A stretch of 64,000 bases of DNA, taken from positions 1-64,000 of the forward strand of contig NZ_JAKVCW010000009.1 of NCBI RefSeq assembly GCF_022448905.1, given 5' to 3'. Below, piece after piece: positions 9,716-18,559 of this stretch (position 1 is the stretch's first letter; the number at the start of each line of letters is the position of its first letter). A model generated the notes under the pieces. The model had not been told where the DNA came from. It searched no databases and saw only the letters and a list, made by a program, of their open reading frames with translations. This DNA comes from Shimia sp. (GTDB lineage: Bacteria; Pseudomonadota; Alphaproteobacteria; Rhodobacterales; Rhodobacteraceae). A program made the position numbers and the translations under genes.

Positions 9716-9892
9716 TTAATCCTGCCCTTTACTCTTCACTGCCTCAGTTGAGTCGGTTGTCTCACTCTGCGCACGCGCTTTGGCCTGCGCTTTCCGGCGC
9801 CCCATATTGGCTTTTAACGCCGCCTTGAGCCGATCTTCACGGCTGCTGGCAGTTTTTTTGGCTTTATTTACAGGGGTCGATTTGTGTTCCAT
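9716..9892 (-). CDS. Small basic protein directly upstream of murA
   Basis: A 58-codon frame beginning MEHKSTPVNKAKKTASSRED and continuing with RLKAALKANMGRRKAQAKARAQSE. It is strongly basic in its first 45 residues and probably helical or disordered. Its TAA abuts the murA ATG (TAAATG), which suggests coupled translation. Codon usage is normal and the frame has no interruption. Small proteins of this type sit before murA in related Rhodobacteraceae as far as I recall. No function is known; RNA or ribosome binding is only a guess from the charge. The ribosome binding site is weak. Confidence 0.7.
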   Translation of the reverse strand: MEHKSTPVNKAKKTASSREDRLKAALKANMGRRKAQAKARAQSETTDSTEAVKSKGQD

Positions 9893-9935
9893 GCAGTTTC
9901 TTTACATGAGGTGCAAAAAAGGGTCCAGATTGCGC

Positions 9936-9964
9936 TTGCACATGTTGAAGTTTGGTCCTAAACA
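9936..9964 (+). promoter_or_regulatory. Likely sigma-70 promoter of tRNA-Thr
   Basis: TTGCAC (-35) and TAAACA (-10) are separated by exactly 17 bp and end 15 bp before the tRNA-Thr 5' end, a spacing expected for a tRNA promoter. Confidence 0.5.
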
Positions 9965-9979
9965 CCGCGCCACGGTAAC

Positions 9980-10054
9980 GCTGCTGTAGCTCAGTGGTAG
10001 AGCGCACCCTTGGTAAGGGTGAGGTCGGGAGTTCAATCCTCCCCAGCAGCACCA
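9980..10054 (+). tRNA. tRNA-Thr (GGT)
   Basis: A 75-nt cloverleaf. The acceptor GCTGCTG pairs with CAGCAGC, followed by A and encoded CCA. The anticodon stem CACCC/GGGTG frames loop TTGGTAA with anticodon GGT (threonine), and the T-arm is GGAGTTCAATCCTCC. It stands alone between the murA string and the RTX leader region. Confidence 0.97.
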
Positions 10055-10834
10055 CCGGATCTCCCGCTAAATTTGGTATACGCTTTCACAGACGGTGGCT
10101 GCTCCGATTTTGTCTGACTAGAGCAAACAATTGCGCACTCTAACCGCTCGCGCATTGACACCTCCCTGCTCTCTGATTTGCCCCGCGCATTCATAAGGCA
10201 AGGAATCGCCTTATCAAAGTCACGCTCCCCACCTTCCGAAAGCGACAATTTGCCCCTGAGGCAGATGGCGATTCGACAGGCGTCGTTCTAGAGTCGGGAT
10301 CAATCCCGAAAAAATTCGAAACTTGTCCATGAAACGAAAACAATCAGCGCCTTCGATCTGTGTCGCGCAGATCACAGCACATGGGCCTCCCGAACCCGAT
10401 CAATTGGTTCACATCTGGAAACGACAGAACCTCAAAACCATGACGCAAGGGAAACCCTAGGCAATAAGGGCGCAAGTATGGCGTCGCCCGGCACTGCTTT
10501 GCCGTACTACCCGCCCAATTTAGGCCTCAAACAGGAAACAATCCAAATAATACCCCTACAAACATTAACCAAAACTTAACGCTTAATCCTGCCGCAATCG
10601 CACCGCTTTTCGTCAAATTGTGCAGGTTTTTGTTTCTTCCTTGCCTCGATTGCATCATATTTGGAGTAAGTCCAACTGGGGGACGAGTTCTGGCTTGGGG
10701 CAGCCAAACGATACGTAGAGGGCATCTAGCGATGCCGCGCAACTCACGCCAAATGGCGCAGAGGCACCTTTTCTGTTAGGTGTGGACTGCCCTCTGGCGA
10801 TCCGCGCGGCTTACGCGGTGGAAAAGAGGGTACC
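10055..10834. other. Long non-coding leader region before the RTX gene
   Basis: About 780 bp without a credible gene. It is more AT-rich than its surroundings. It holds a 16-bp palindrome at 10294-10309 (TCGGGAT-CA-ATCCCGA, followed by AAAAA, possibly a terminator for the tRNA), a CtrA-type box at 10565-10579, and a long presumptive 5' leader ending in AAAGAGGG before the RTX start. Short frames on the minus strand show no conserved features. Confidence 0.6.
10565..10579 (+). promoter_or_regulatory. CtrA-type binding site TTAA-N7-TTAA
   Basis: TTAACCAAAACTTAA is an exact match to the full CtrA consensus TTAA-N7-TTAA. A third TTAA follows at 10583. It lies about 255 bp upstream of the RTX start, within the leader region. 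CtrA is the alphaproteobacterial response regulator that in Rhodobacterales controls motility, gene transfer agents and cell-surface functions. Regulation of the RTX gene by it is inference. Confidence 0.55.
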
Positions 10835-13800
10835 ATGGCTGATCCAAACGGTCCGGGAATTGTAGACGGCACACAAACTGACGACGATATGTCCGTAGGA
10901 TTCGTCGACACAGAAGGCGATACAATCGACAATAACGGCAACGTCATCAGTGCCCAAGACGGCGACGATGCAATCGTCGCTGGTGCCGGAGACGACACCA
11001 TTTTTGCGGGCAACGGCGACGACACGGTCCACGCGGGTGCAGGCAATGATGAAGTCTACGGTGACGAAGTTGGCACGCAAGACGGCACCGATGAACCAGG
11101 TGATGACGTTCTTGCCGGAGAAGGCGGAAGCGATACCATCGATGGGATGGACGGCAATGACACCATCTATGGTGGCTACGAGCCAGGCTCCACACCGACT
11201 CCGACACCTGGTGGTATCCAAAGCTTCAATTGGAGCGGAGTTGGCAGCCCGGCAGACGGTGATGACCTAGCATCGTCCTTCGTGCAGAACACCGGTTCCG
11301 TTTCCGTAACCCTTACCTCTTCTGCCGGCTCGGGTGGGTCCAACACCTTTGAAGACGAGACGCAGGTTCTGGACGGCATCAACACCGGCGACGAAACCGG
11401 CGATGCCAACAGCGCCGCGCGTATCGCCACTGGCACAGGACAGAATGCGGCAACCTCTCAAACGCTCGCGTTCTCCGAAGCGGTTGAAAACGTTCAGTTC
11501 CGCATCAACGACATCGATGAAAACTCTGTGGTTAAGGTGCTGGCTTGGGACGCCCAAGGCAATCCTGTCGAAGTCACCTTCACAGCAGAAGACCTGACAA
11601 ACCTGCACTTGGTGGATATTGACGGTGTTCCGGGCAACGAAGCGGCCATCTCCGACGGCAGCACTCCGGGTGATTCCACCACCGCCGCGAACTCGGTTTT
11701 GGTTACAGTTCCCGGACCAGTTGCCGAAATGGAAATTCGTTTGGTCAACCTCGGCGAAGAGCCTGCGGACGTGACAGTGTCCGACATCTTCTTTGAAGGT
11801 GGCCCGAGCGTCATCGAAGAGGACGGTGATGACGTGCTCACCGGTGGAGAGGGTGACGACCTAATCTATGGACAGGAGGGCGACGATCTCCTTACCGGCG
11901 GAGAAGGCATGGATACTCTGATGAGTGGCGACGATGCCGACACCATCCAAGGAGCGACCCACCTTGATTTCGTTTATGGTGGCGAAGGCGGCAATGATGA
12001 TGACACGCTCGATCTTCGGGGTATGGGTCCAGTTTCAATCGTCTACACCGATCCCGAAAGCGAAGAAGGTGTTGTCGTTATTCGGGAAACCGGCGAAGCA
12101 ATTGCCTTCACCGAGATCGAAAACATCCTATTTGATGAACAAGTTGCGCCAGACGGCATCGTACAGGGCACCTCGGACGGCGATGTGATCGACATCAACT
12201 ACGACGGCGACCCGAATGGCGATTTTGTCGACAACGACGACGCCATCCTGCCAGGCCAAGAAGGTAACGACGACATTATTATCGCTGGCGAAGGCGACGA
12301 TACAGTCATTGCCGCCCTGGATGACGACCTCGTTTTTGCCGGTGACGGCGACGACATTGTCGACAGTAGCTTTGGCTCAGACACCCTTTTTGGCCAAGAT
12401 GGTGACGACTACCTCGACGGTCGGGAAGATGACGACTACCTGCGTGGCGGCGACGGCAACGACACCATTTTCGGTGGCGATGGAAATGACCTCGCTGGTG
12501 GCGACGATGGTGACGACTTCATTGCAACAGGCAGCGGCGACGATACCGCTTCTGGCAATGAAGGTGACGACTACATCGACGCCTTTACCGGAAACGACGA
12601 AGTGTCCGGTGACGCTGGCAACGACACACTGCTCGGCAATGACGGCGATGACACTGTATCTGGTGGTGAAGGCAATGACATTCTGGTCGGCGGTGCGGGC
12701 GATGACCGCCTATTTGCAGGCAACGGGGATGACACCATCTTCGCAGGCGGCGGCAGTGACTACGCCGAAGGCGGCGCCGGTGACGACCGTTTGGTTTCTG
12801 CTGGCGGCGATACAATGCTGGGTGGTGATGACCGTGACACCTTCTACGGTGCGGCCGGGGACGAAATCATCGGGGGTGAAGGCGGCGTTGACGAAGATAC
12901 GTTAATCATCAACGGCCCTGCTGAAATCGAGTACGTCGGCGGGGATCCTGCGTCCGAAGCTGGCACGATCTTCTATCTCGACGGTGGAGGCAACCGGACT
13001 GGCGAAACTCTGGTATTCTCGGAAATTGAAACCGTTGTCATTCGCGAACTGTCAGGCGACGGCGTCGTTGAAGGCACTGCCTCCGGCGAATTGATCGACG
13101 GTTCCTACATCGGTGACCCCGAAGGTGACTTGGTCGACAACTTCGATGGGTTTGACAACATCACGAGAACAGACCTGTTCTCCGAAACACCTAACAGCTT
13201 CGTAGAGTCGCCCGGTGGCCCCTTCACCAACAGCCAAGATGACGCCATTCTTGCCGGCGGTGGCGACGACACCGTTATTGGTGGGGTTGGCGACGATGTT
13301 ATCTTTGGTGGCGAAGGTGATGATGTCCTTGAGGGTGGTTTTGGCCGCGATGACCTCATCGGGGGCGCTGGCAACGACCTCATGACCAACACTGCCGGTG
13401 TTTCGCGCATGTTCGGCGGGGAAGGCGACGACACTTTTGTAGGGGGAATCCAGTCCGATCTCATGTACGGCGGAGTCGGTAACGACTCCTTCAGCGGCAA
13501 CCTCGGTAACGACATCATCGCAGGAGGCGAGGGTGACGACACAATTGATGGCGGCTTGGGTGGCGACACCATCAGCGGTGGAGACGGAAACGACAGCATC
13601 ATTGGCGGCCTGGGTGATGACGAAATCACCACGGGCGCAGGTAACAACTATGTGGATGCAGGCCTTGGCGACAACCTCGTCATTGCCGAAGAGGGCAACG
13701 ATAGCTTAATTGGTGATGCGGGGGATGACGCTTTTGAAGCAGGCGCAGGCGACGATACCGTTGACTCGGGTGCTGGCAATGACAACGTTCTTGGCGAAGC

Positions 13801-15112
13801 TGGAGACGATCTCATTATCGGGGGTGCGGGCGAGGACACTCTAGATGGCGGTGAGGGGAATGATGCAATTACCGGTGGTACGCCCGGCATTGTAGGACTG
13901 GCATCGGTTGGGCAAACACCTGATACGATTATTGGTGGAGGTGGCAATGATACGCTTAACGGTGATTCAGGCGACGATCTAATCGACGGCGGTGACGACG
14001 ACGACCTGATTGGCGGCGGTATAGGCGGCGATACAATCATTGGCGGAGCCGGAAATGACGAAATCTTCGGTGAGGAAACAATTGATCTCATCACGGGAGA
14101 TTTGGCAGAGCGACCAGATGATTTTGATGATGCTCTTGCATTAGAACCCGGAGACGACTCAATCGATGGCGGCGCTGGAAGCGACACTATCTACGGTGAG
14201 GAAGGAAACGACACTATCATCGGTGGCGAAGGTGCTGACGAAATCACTGGTGGCCTGGGTACAGATGTGTTGTTTGGCGGCGATGATGAGGACGAGTTCT
14301 TCGTAGATCGGGCATCGGAGGGCATCGGAGACGAAATCTTCGGCGGAGACGGTGGCGTCGATCAGGATGAACTTTCGCTATTCGGGGAACAAGGGGTAGA
14401 CTGGCGCCTAACAGACTTAGTGGCCGACAGCGATGGAAATGGCAGGGATGGCACTGTCGAGTTTTTGGATAGCTCAGGTGATGAAGCTGTAGTTATAGGT
14501 CGGATGAGTTTCGAGAATATTGAAATCATTCCCTGCTTTACACCGAACACCCGGATCCTAACCCCAATGGGCGAAGTGGCGGTAGAGAATCTGCGGGAAG
14601 GCGATCAAGTTGTGACACGCGACAATGGTTTGCAGACCATCCGTTGGGCAGGCCGCAAGCATGTGTCTGGCCGTGACCTGATGGTGCGTCCTGAACTGCG
14701 TCCGATCCTGATCAAACAGGGTGCATTGGGGCCAAACCAGCCAGAGCGCGATATGATGGTCTCACCATCCCACCGCATGCTGCTGGTGTCTGAGCAAGCC
14801 GAGCTGCTCTTTGAAGAGCGCGAAGTTCTGGTCGCAGCCAAGCACCTGACCCACCTTGATGGCGTGGAGCAGATCGACGTGGTTGGCGTAGACTACATCC
14901 ACTTCCTCTGTGACAACCATGAAGTGGTCCTCGCAGACGGCGCATGGAGCGAAAGCTTCCAGCCGGGTGAATACTCCATGAACGGCATCGGCAAAGAGCA
15001 GCGCGACGAAATCTACGCCCTGTTCCCGGAGCTGCAGCAACGTGAAGGTCTGGCCGGTTACACCGCCGCCCGCCTGTCGCTGAAGCGCCACGAGGCAAAG
15101 CTGCTGGGCTGA
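10835..15112 (+). CDS. Giant RTX calcium-binding protein with C-terminal Hint domain
   Basis: A 1425-residue, very acidic secreted protein. By eye it has about 50 RTX-like nonapeptides (GGxGxDxux, such as GGEGDDTIDGGLGGDTI) in blocks at roughly residues 40-115, 330-375, 460-700, 805-1010 and 1020-1170. A beta-rich insert lies at about residues 125-330. Two linker modules of the form GDPxGDxVDN lie near residues 455 and 760. The Hint domain starts at Cys1234 (CFTPNTRILTPMGEVAVENL), has the SPSHRML block and ends in a short tail. There is no N-terminal signal, as expected for type I secretion, but no secretion genes lie in the window. Calcium-dependent folding outside the cell and self-cleavage at Cys1234 are inferences from the families. 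Confidence 0.9.
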   Translation: MADPNGPGIVDGTQTDDDMSVGFVDTEGDTIDNNGNVISAQDGDDAIVAGAGDDTIFAGNGDDTVHAGAGNDEVYGDEVGTQDGTDEPGDDVLAGEGGSDTIDGMDGNDTIYGGYEPGSTPTPTPGGIQSFNWSGVGSPADGDDLASSFVQNTGSVSVTLTSSAGSGGSNTFEDETQVLDGINTGDETGDANSAARIATGTGQNAATSQTLAFSEAVENVQFRINDIDENSVVKVLAWDAQGNPVEVTFTAEDLTNLHLVDIDGVPGNEAAISDGSTPGDSTTAANSVLVTVPGPVAEMEIRLVNLGEEPADVTVSDIFFEGGPSVIEEDGDDVLTGGEGDDLIYGQEGDDLLTGGEGMDTLMSGDDADTIQGATHLDFVYGGEGGNDDDTLDLRGMGPVSIVYTDPESEEGVVVIRETGEAIAFTEIENILFDEQVAPDGIVQGTSDGDVIDINYDGDPNGDFVDNDDAILPGQEGNDDIIIAGEGDDTVIAALDDDLVFAGDGDDIVDSSFGSDTLFGQDGDDYLDGREDDDYLRGGDGNDTIFGGDGNDLAGGDDGDDFIATGSGDDTASGNEGDDYIDAFTGNDEVSGDAGNDTLLGNDGDDTVSGGEGNDILVGGAGDDRLFAGNGDDTIFAGGGSDYAEGGAGDDRLVSAGGDTMLGGDDRDTFYGAAGDEIIGGEGGVDEDTLIINGPAEIEYVGGDPASEAGTIFYLDGGGNRTGETLVFSEIETVVIRELSGDGVVEGTASGELIDGSYIGDPEGDLVDNFDGFDNITRTDLFSETPNSFVESPGGPFTNSQDDAILAGGGDDTVIGGVGDDVIFGGEGDDVLEGGFGRDDLIGGAGNDLMTNTAGVSRMFGGEGDDTFVGGIQSDLMYGGVGNDSFSGNLGNDIIAGGEGDDTIDGGLGGDTISGGDGNDSIIGGLGDDEITTGAGNNYVDAGLGDNLVIAEEGNDSLIGDAGDDAFEAGAGDDTVDSGAGNDNVLGEAGDDLIIGGAGEDTLDGGEGNDAITGGTPGIVGLASVGQTPDTIIGGGGNDTLNGDSGDDLIDGGDDDDLIGGGIGGDTIIGGAGNDEIFGEETIDLITGDLAERPDDFDDALALEPGDDSIDGGAGSDTIYGEEGNDTIIGGEGADEITGGLGTDVLFGGDDEDEFFVDRASEGIGDEIFGGDGGVDQDELSLFGEQGVDWRLTDLVADSDGNGRDGTVEFLDSSGDEAVVIGRMSFENIEIIPCFTPNTRILTPMGEVAVENLREGDQVVTRDNGLQTIRWAGRKHVSGRDLMVRPELRPILIKQGALGPNQPERDMMVSPSHRMLLVSEQAELLFEEREVLVAAKHLTHLDGVEQIDVVGVDYIHFLCDNHEVVLADGAWSESFQPGEYSMNGIGKEQRDEIYALFPELQQREGLAGYTAARLSLKRHEAKLLG

Positions 15113-15138
15113 GCCCCACAGTCACAAGTTCGCTATCG

Positions 15139-15174
15139 GAGAGGTCGACCTTCGGGTCGGCCTTTCTCGTTTTT
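15139..15174 (+). terminator. Rho-independent terminator of the RTX gene
   Basis: The stem GAGAGGTCGACC with loop TTCG and GGTCGGCCTTTCTC is followed by G and TTTTT, 27 nt after the RTX stop codon. Confidence 0.85.
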
Positions 15175-15255
15175 GGGGCAGTAACCTAGCGCTGGACAGT
15201 TGCGCCGGAATGCCGTCAATTTGCTTAACACGCAAAGTTCTGACCGGAGCCCACC

Positions 15256-16032
15256 ATGCCAGCGCCACACAACCCTTTCAAAGCCGCCCTTGCCAACAAA
15301 CAGCCGCAGATCGGTTGTTGGATGTGTTTTGGCGAGACCGTCGCGGCCGAGCTGATGAGCACCACGGGATTTGACTGGCTTGTGGTGGATGGCGAACACG
15401 GCCCCAATGATCTGCGCTCCATCACCGATCAACTGCGCGCACTGGAGCCAACCAGCAGCCACGCAGTGGTGCGCGTGCCTATTGGCGAAGACTGGGTGCT
15501 CAAACAAGTGCTGGATGCCGGCGCGCAAACCGTTCTGGTACCGATGGTCGACACGGGTGCGCACGCCGAGGCGATTGTACGCGCTTGCCGCTATGCGCCT
15601 GACGGCGTACGCGGCATGGGCGGCTACGGTGCGCGCGTCACCCAATTTGGCAACATTCAAGACTACGGTACCACCGCCAACGCGGAAATCTGCGTGCTGG
15701 TGCAGGCAGAAACCCGTGCGGCCATTGCAAACCTCGACGACATTCTCGCGGTAGACGGCGTGGAAGGCGTGTTCATTGGCCCCGCCGACCTCTCCGCCGA
15801 CATGGGCTTCCCGGGCCAACCCGAAGCGACCGAAGTGCAGGCCGTCATCAAAGACGCCATCACCCGCATCGCCGCAGCAGGTAAAGCCCCCGGAATCCTG
15901 ACCTTTTCAATGGAGGCCGCAAAAACCTACCTCGACCTCGGCGCGACCTTTGTGGCGGTCGGCATTGACACAGTGGTGCTGGCCCAAGCCGCCCGCGCGC
16001 TCAGCGAAGACGCCAAAGCGCTGATCCCCTAA
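15256..16032 (+). CDS. HpcH/HpaI family aldolase
   Basis: A 258-residue class II pyruvate aldolase. The metal and substrate residues of the family are seen: WLVVDGEHGPND with the catalytic His, VVRVPIGED with the pyruvate-binding Arg, VLVQAETRAAI and FIGPADLSADMG with the metal-binding Glu and Asp. Reactions in this family are retro-aldol cleavage of 4-hydroxy-2-oxo acids to pyruvate and an aldehyde, for example 4-hydroxy-2-oxoheptanedioate or 2-keto-3-deoxy sugar acids. Which substrate applies here is open. It stands alone and ends one base from the converging VOC gene. Confidence 0.88.
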   Translation: MPAPHNPFKAALANKQPQIGCWMCFGETVAAELMSTTGFDWLVVDGEHGPNDLRSITDQLRALEPTSSHAVVRVPIGEDWVLKQVLDAGAQTVLVPMVDTGAHAEAIVRACRYAPDGVRGMGGYGARVTQFGNIQDYGTTANAEICVLVQAETRAAIANLDDILAVDGVEGVFIGPADLSADMGFPGQPEATEVQAVIKDAITRIAAAGKAPGILTFSMEAAKTYLDLGATFVAVGIDTVVLAQAARALSEDAKALIP

Positions 16033-16033
16033 C

Positions 16034-16423
16034 TCAGGCAGCTGGGTCCTGCTCCAGCCGCCACGGCGGAAACCGGCGATCCAGTCCAGCGTGAAACAAA
16101 CACAGCTGATTGCCACTTGGATCGCGGAACCGCGCCGTGCGCCAACGATAGATCTGATCCGTCGGCGGACAGTCAAATTTCACGCCTTTCTCCAGCAACT
16201 CAGCGTAGCTGCGATCAACGTCATCCACCTCGAAGTACAGCACTGTGTTTCCCAAAATCGGCGCATCTTTCAGGTACAGGGAAAAAGTCGTTGAGCCAGA
16301 TGGCATCTCAAAACGCGCGTATTCTCCCCGAGCCGAGACAATGAGCCGTAACCCAAGCGTTTGATAAAACTCAACGCTGTCGTCAAAGTTGCTTACCTCC
16401 ACCAAGACTTGATTCAGGTCCAT
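16034..16423 (-). CDS. VOC family (glyoxalase-like) protein
   Basis: A 129-residue single vicinal-oxygen-chelate domain built of two beta-alpha-beta3 halves: NQVLVEVSNFDDSVEFYQTLGLRL and VLYFEVDDVDRSYAELLEKGV, ending RFRDPSGNQLCLFH. Candidate metal ligands are few, so it could be a glyoxalase, a dioxygenase-like enzyme or a resistance-type binding protein. It is convergent with the HpaI-type gene and monocistronic. Confidence 0.8.
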   Translation of the reverse strand: MDLNQVLVEVSNFDDSVEFYQTLGLRLIVSARGEYARFEMPSGSTTFSLYLKDAPILGNTVLYFEVDDVDRSYAELLEKGVKFDCPPTDQIYRWRTARFRDPSGNQLCLFHAGLDRRFPPWRLEQDPAA

Positions 16424-16536
16424 GTCGCGCTCTCCAATCGTTTGAACACTGGCAGCCTAAGGCCTCAAGCTCACTTCAGGTAAAGATCTTTTAAGTAAAA
16501 TTTTTCAATGCCTTAAAATTTCAGATGCGCAAAAAT

Positions 16537-16561
16537 AAAAAAGGCGCCCGCTTAGGGCGCC
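16537..16561 (-). terminator. Terminator after the full-length DUF3604 frame
   Basis: On the minus strand GGCGCCC and GGGCGCC form a 7-bp stem with a 5-nt loop, then TTTTTT. It begins 25 nt after the distal TGA at 16586, not near the internal TAA at 16730, which supports 16586 as the ancestral gene end. Confidence 0.8.
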
Positions 16562-16585
16562 CCTAGTGTTGTAGATGCGTGCCAA

Positions 16586-18559
16586 TCACCCCTTCGGCGG
16601 TGTGTACCAGATCGGTGAGGAATAGGCCCGTTCCTGATGGATCAGCTGCGCCTCCGCTGGCAGTTCAATGTCATAGCGCAGCTTGTCATAAACCACCCAA
16701 CGCGGGGTCGGGATTTCCAACACCCGGACTTAATAGAACGCAGGCTCCGTGGCATCAAAATCCGGATCGGTCCACACCGAGGTCAGCTCAGACGCGCCAA
16801 TGGTGTTGGACCAACTTGCGGTCTCGATATCCACGGTGTTGCCCACCGCAGGCACTTTGCCATTGGCATCCATCTCGCGCCCGTCCGACCAGGCCACGTC
16901 ATAGACCTTTTCGTGCAGTTTCCCTTCGGCATCCATCCAGCCTTTGATCACCTGCATCCGGTCAAGATTGGCGCCAATCGGATCGCGCAGTGCCGCGAGC
17001 AGGAAGCTCGGCGCGCCGTCGCCCTCTTGCTGCGGCAAATCGGCTCCCATCGGCACACCTTTGGCATAACCCAACACCGCCGGGTTGCGCGAACGACCGT
17101 CAGCCTCGCCAAAGTCCCAGCCACCAAAGAACCGCAAGCCAATCCGTGGCCCGGTGGTCGCGTAGGTCTCTTTACGCTTGAAGGCATCAAAGATCGCAGA
17201 GCGGGTGTTCTCCGTCGCCCAAACCGCGGTGTAGCCCGACGCGACCATCTGATGCCCCTCAATGCGACCCAGATCGCTGGCGATAAACGGATGTTCAATC
17301 CGTGTGGGCGAAGGCTCCACGCTTACCGACTTGGAGAAGAAGTTCTCCTCCTCTGCCGTTGTTAAACCCGTGTGGCTGTCCGTGGCACCACCTATGCCAA
17401 ACTTATACGGGTTCACGCCGAATTTCTTCTCCAGCGCCAAGCCCAGTTTCAACGCCTCCCGGGCATATTCCCCGGCCAGCATCTCTTCCGTTTTTAACTC
17501 CGTGAGGTCGAGGTTGCCCGTATCCCAGTTCTCATAATCGGCAAACTCGTCATCCGGGCTCAAGAACGGGTGTGCCTCGCCGTCGCCCTTGATCTGGGTG
17601 ATCTCGTAATGCGGCTCCCACTTGGCGCGCAACTGCACATATTCCTCATCCACCTTGCCCCCATGGTAGGTGTCTTCTGTGGGGAACATCCAGCCATTGG
17701 ACAGGTTGCCGTTGTGGGCAAAGGCCACGGCCCGCCCGCCAGTTTTCTCCTGATACTCTTCCAGCCAATTCCACAGGTGATAGGGATCGGTGTCGCCATA
17801 GGGCGGCTGCGTCACCGGCGGCACGACTTGTAGCGCCCGCATCGGACCATCACGCAGCATCACATTGCGGTGCAGGTTGAAGCCCTTGGGCACAGAGGTC
17901 CATTCAAAGCCGATAAAGGCGGTGAACCGCCCCGGATCATTGTGTTCCTCCGCCGCATTCACAATCTTTTCCCAGGTAAAGGCAAAGGGATCCGCGCCTG
18001 GGCTGTAACTCTCCACAATCAACTCCGGCAGCGTCATCTGTGAGAAGTTGGTGATCAGATCAAACGCCGTTTTCCCGGCCTCTGCCCCACCTTTTTTATA
18101 GCCCTCATACCATTCGCGCCCTTTTGGGTCGGCCAAAATCCCCGGCTTGCCCGCCTGCAAATCTGGCGCAAAGCCCATCAGGTCGGTGTGATCTGTCAGC
18201 ACCATCCAATCCAGCGGTCGGCTCAGCTTCACCGGTTGTCCGGTGGAGGACACCACCTGCTCGCCTTTGGCAAATCGCCAGGCGTCATCCGGCCCCAAAA
18301 TATTGCCAAACGCCCCCGCATCGAGCGACAGCCCGGTGTGCAAATGGGTCTCGCCCCATAGCGGGAAGGTTGGGAACGACCGGTTGGCATAAGGCGAAAA
18401 CGGCGCATCGGCAAAGCCGCTCTCCGCCGCCTCTTCAGAGGGCACAACCTGCGCCTTACCCTGTGTCGCGAGCAGGAGCGTCGCCGCACCCAATGCCGCC
18501 GCACAAACCAACGCACGCCTCGACGTTGTCTGATTGATCGAAGTAACCGTTGAAACCAT
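16586..18559 (-). pseudogene. DUF3604 protein gene interrupted by an in-frame TAA
   Basis: From ATG 18559 (SD AGGAGGTG, 5 nt away) the frame runs 609 codons to a TAA at 16730-16732. The same frame then continues for 48 sense codons to TGA at 16586-16588, reading [28 protein letters not shown] and [15 protein letters not shown]. This is the conserved DUF3604 C-terminus. The codon before the TAA is Tyr and a second Tyr is expected there, so a single change of TAT or TAC to TAA explains it. The N-terminus has a signal peptide ([22 protein letters not shown]), and [14 protein letters not shown] and [10 protein letters not shown] suggest a PHP-like metal site. Function of the family is unknown. 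It may be a recent nonsense mutation, a sequencing error, or a shortened protein that still works. Confidence 0.85.

Noticed and set aside
10811-14187. Several open frames in all phases across the RTX gene
   Set aside because: They result from the repetitive GAC/GGC codons of the RTX repeats. The 1425-codon frame explains the whole region.
11000-14300. Direct DNA repeats that could be read as a CRISPR or satellite array
   Set aside because: The repeat unit is a multiple of three, tracks the RTX nonapeptide and varies at third positions, so it is a protein repeat, not a DNA array.
16637-17365. A 242-codon plus-strand frame opposite the DUF3604 gene
   Set aside because: The minus-strand DUF3604 frame has a signal peptide, strong ribosome binding site and conserved text; the opposite frame has none.
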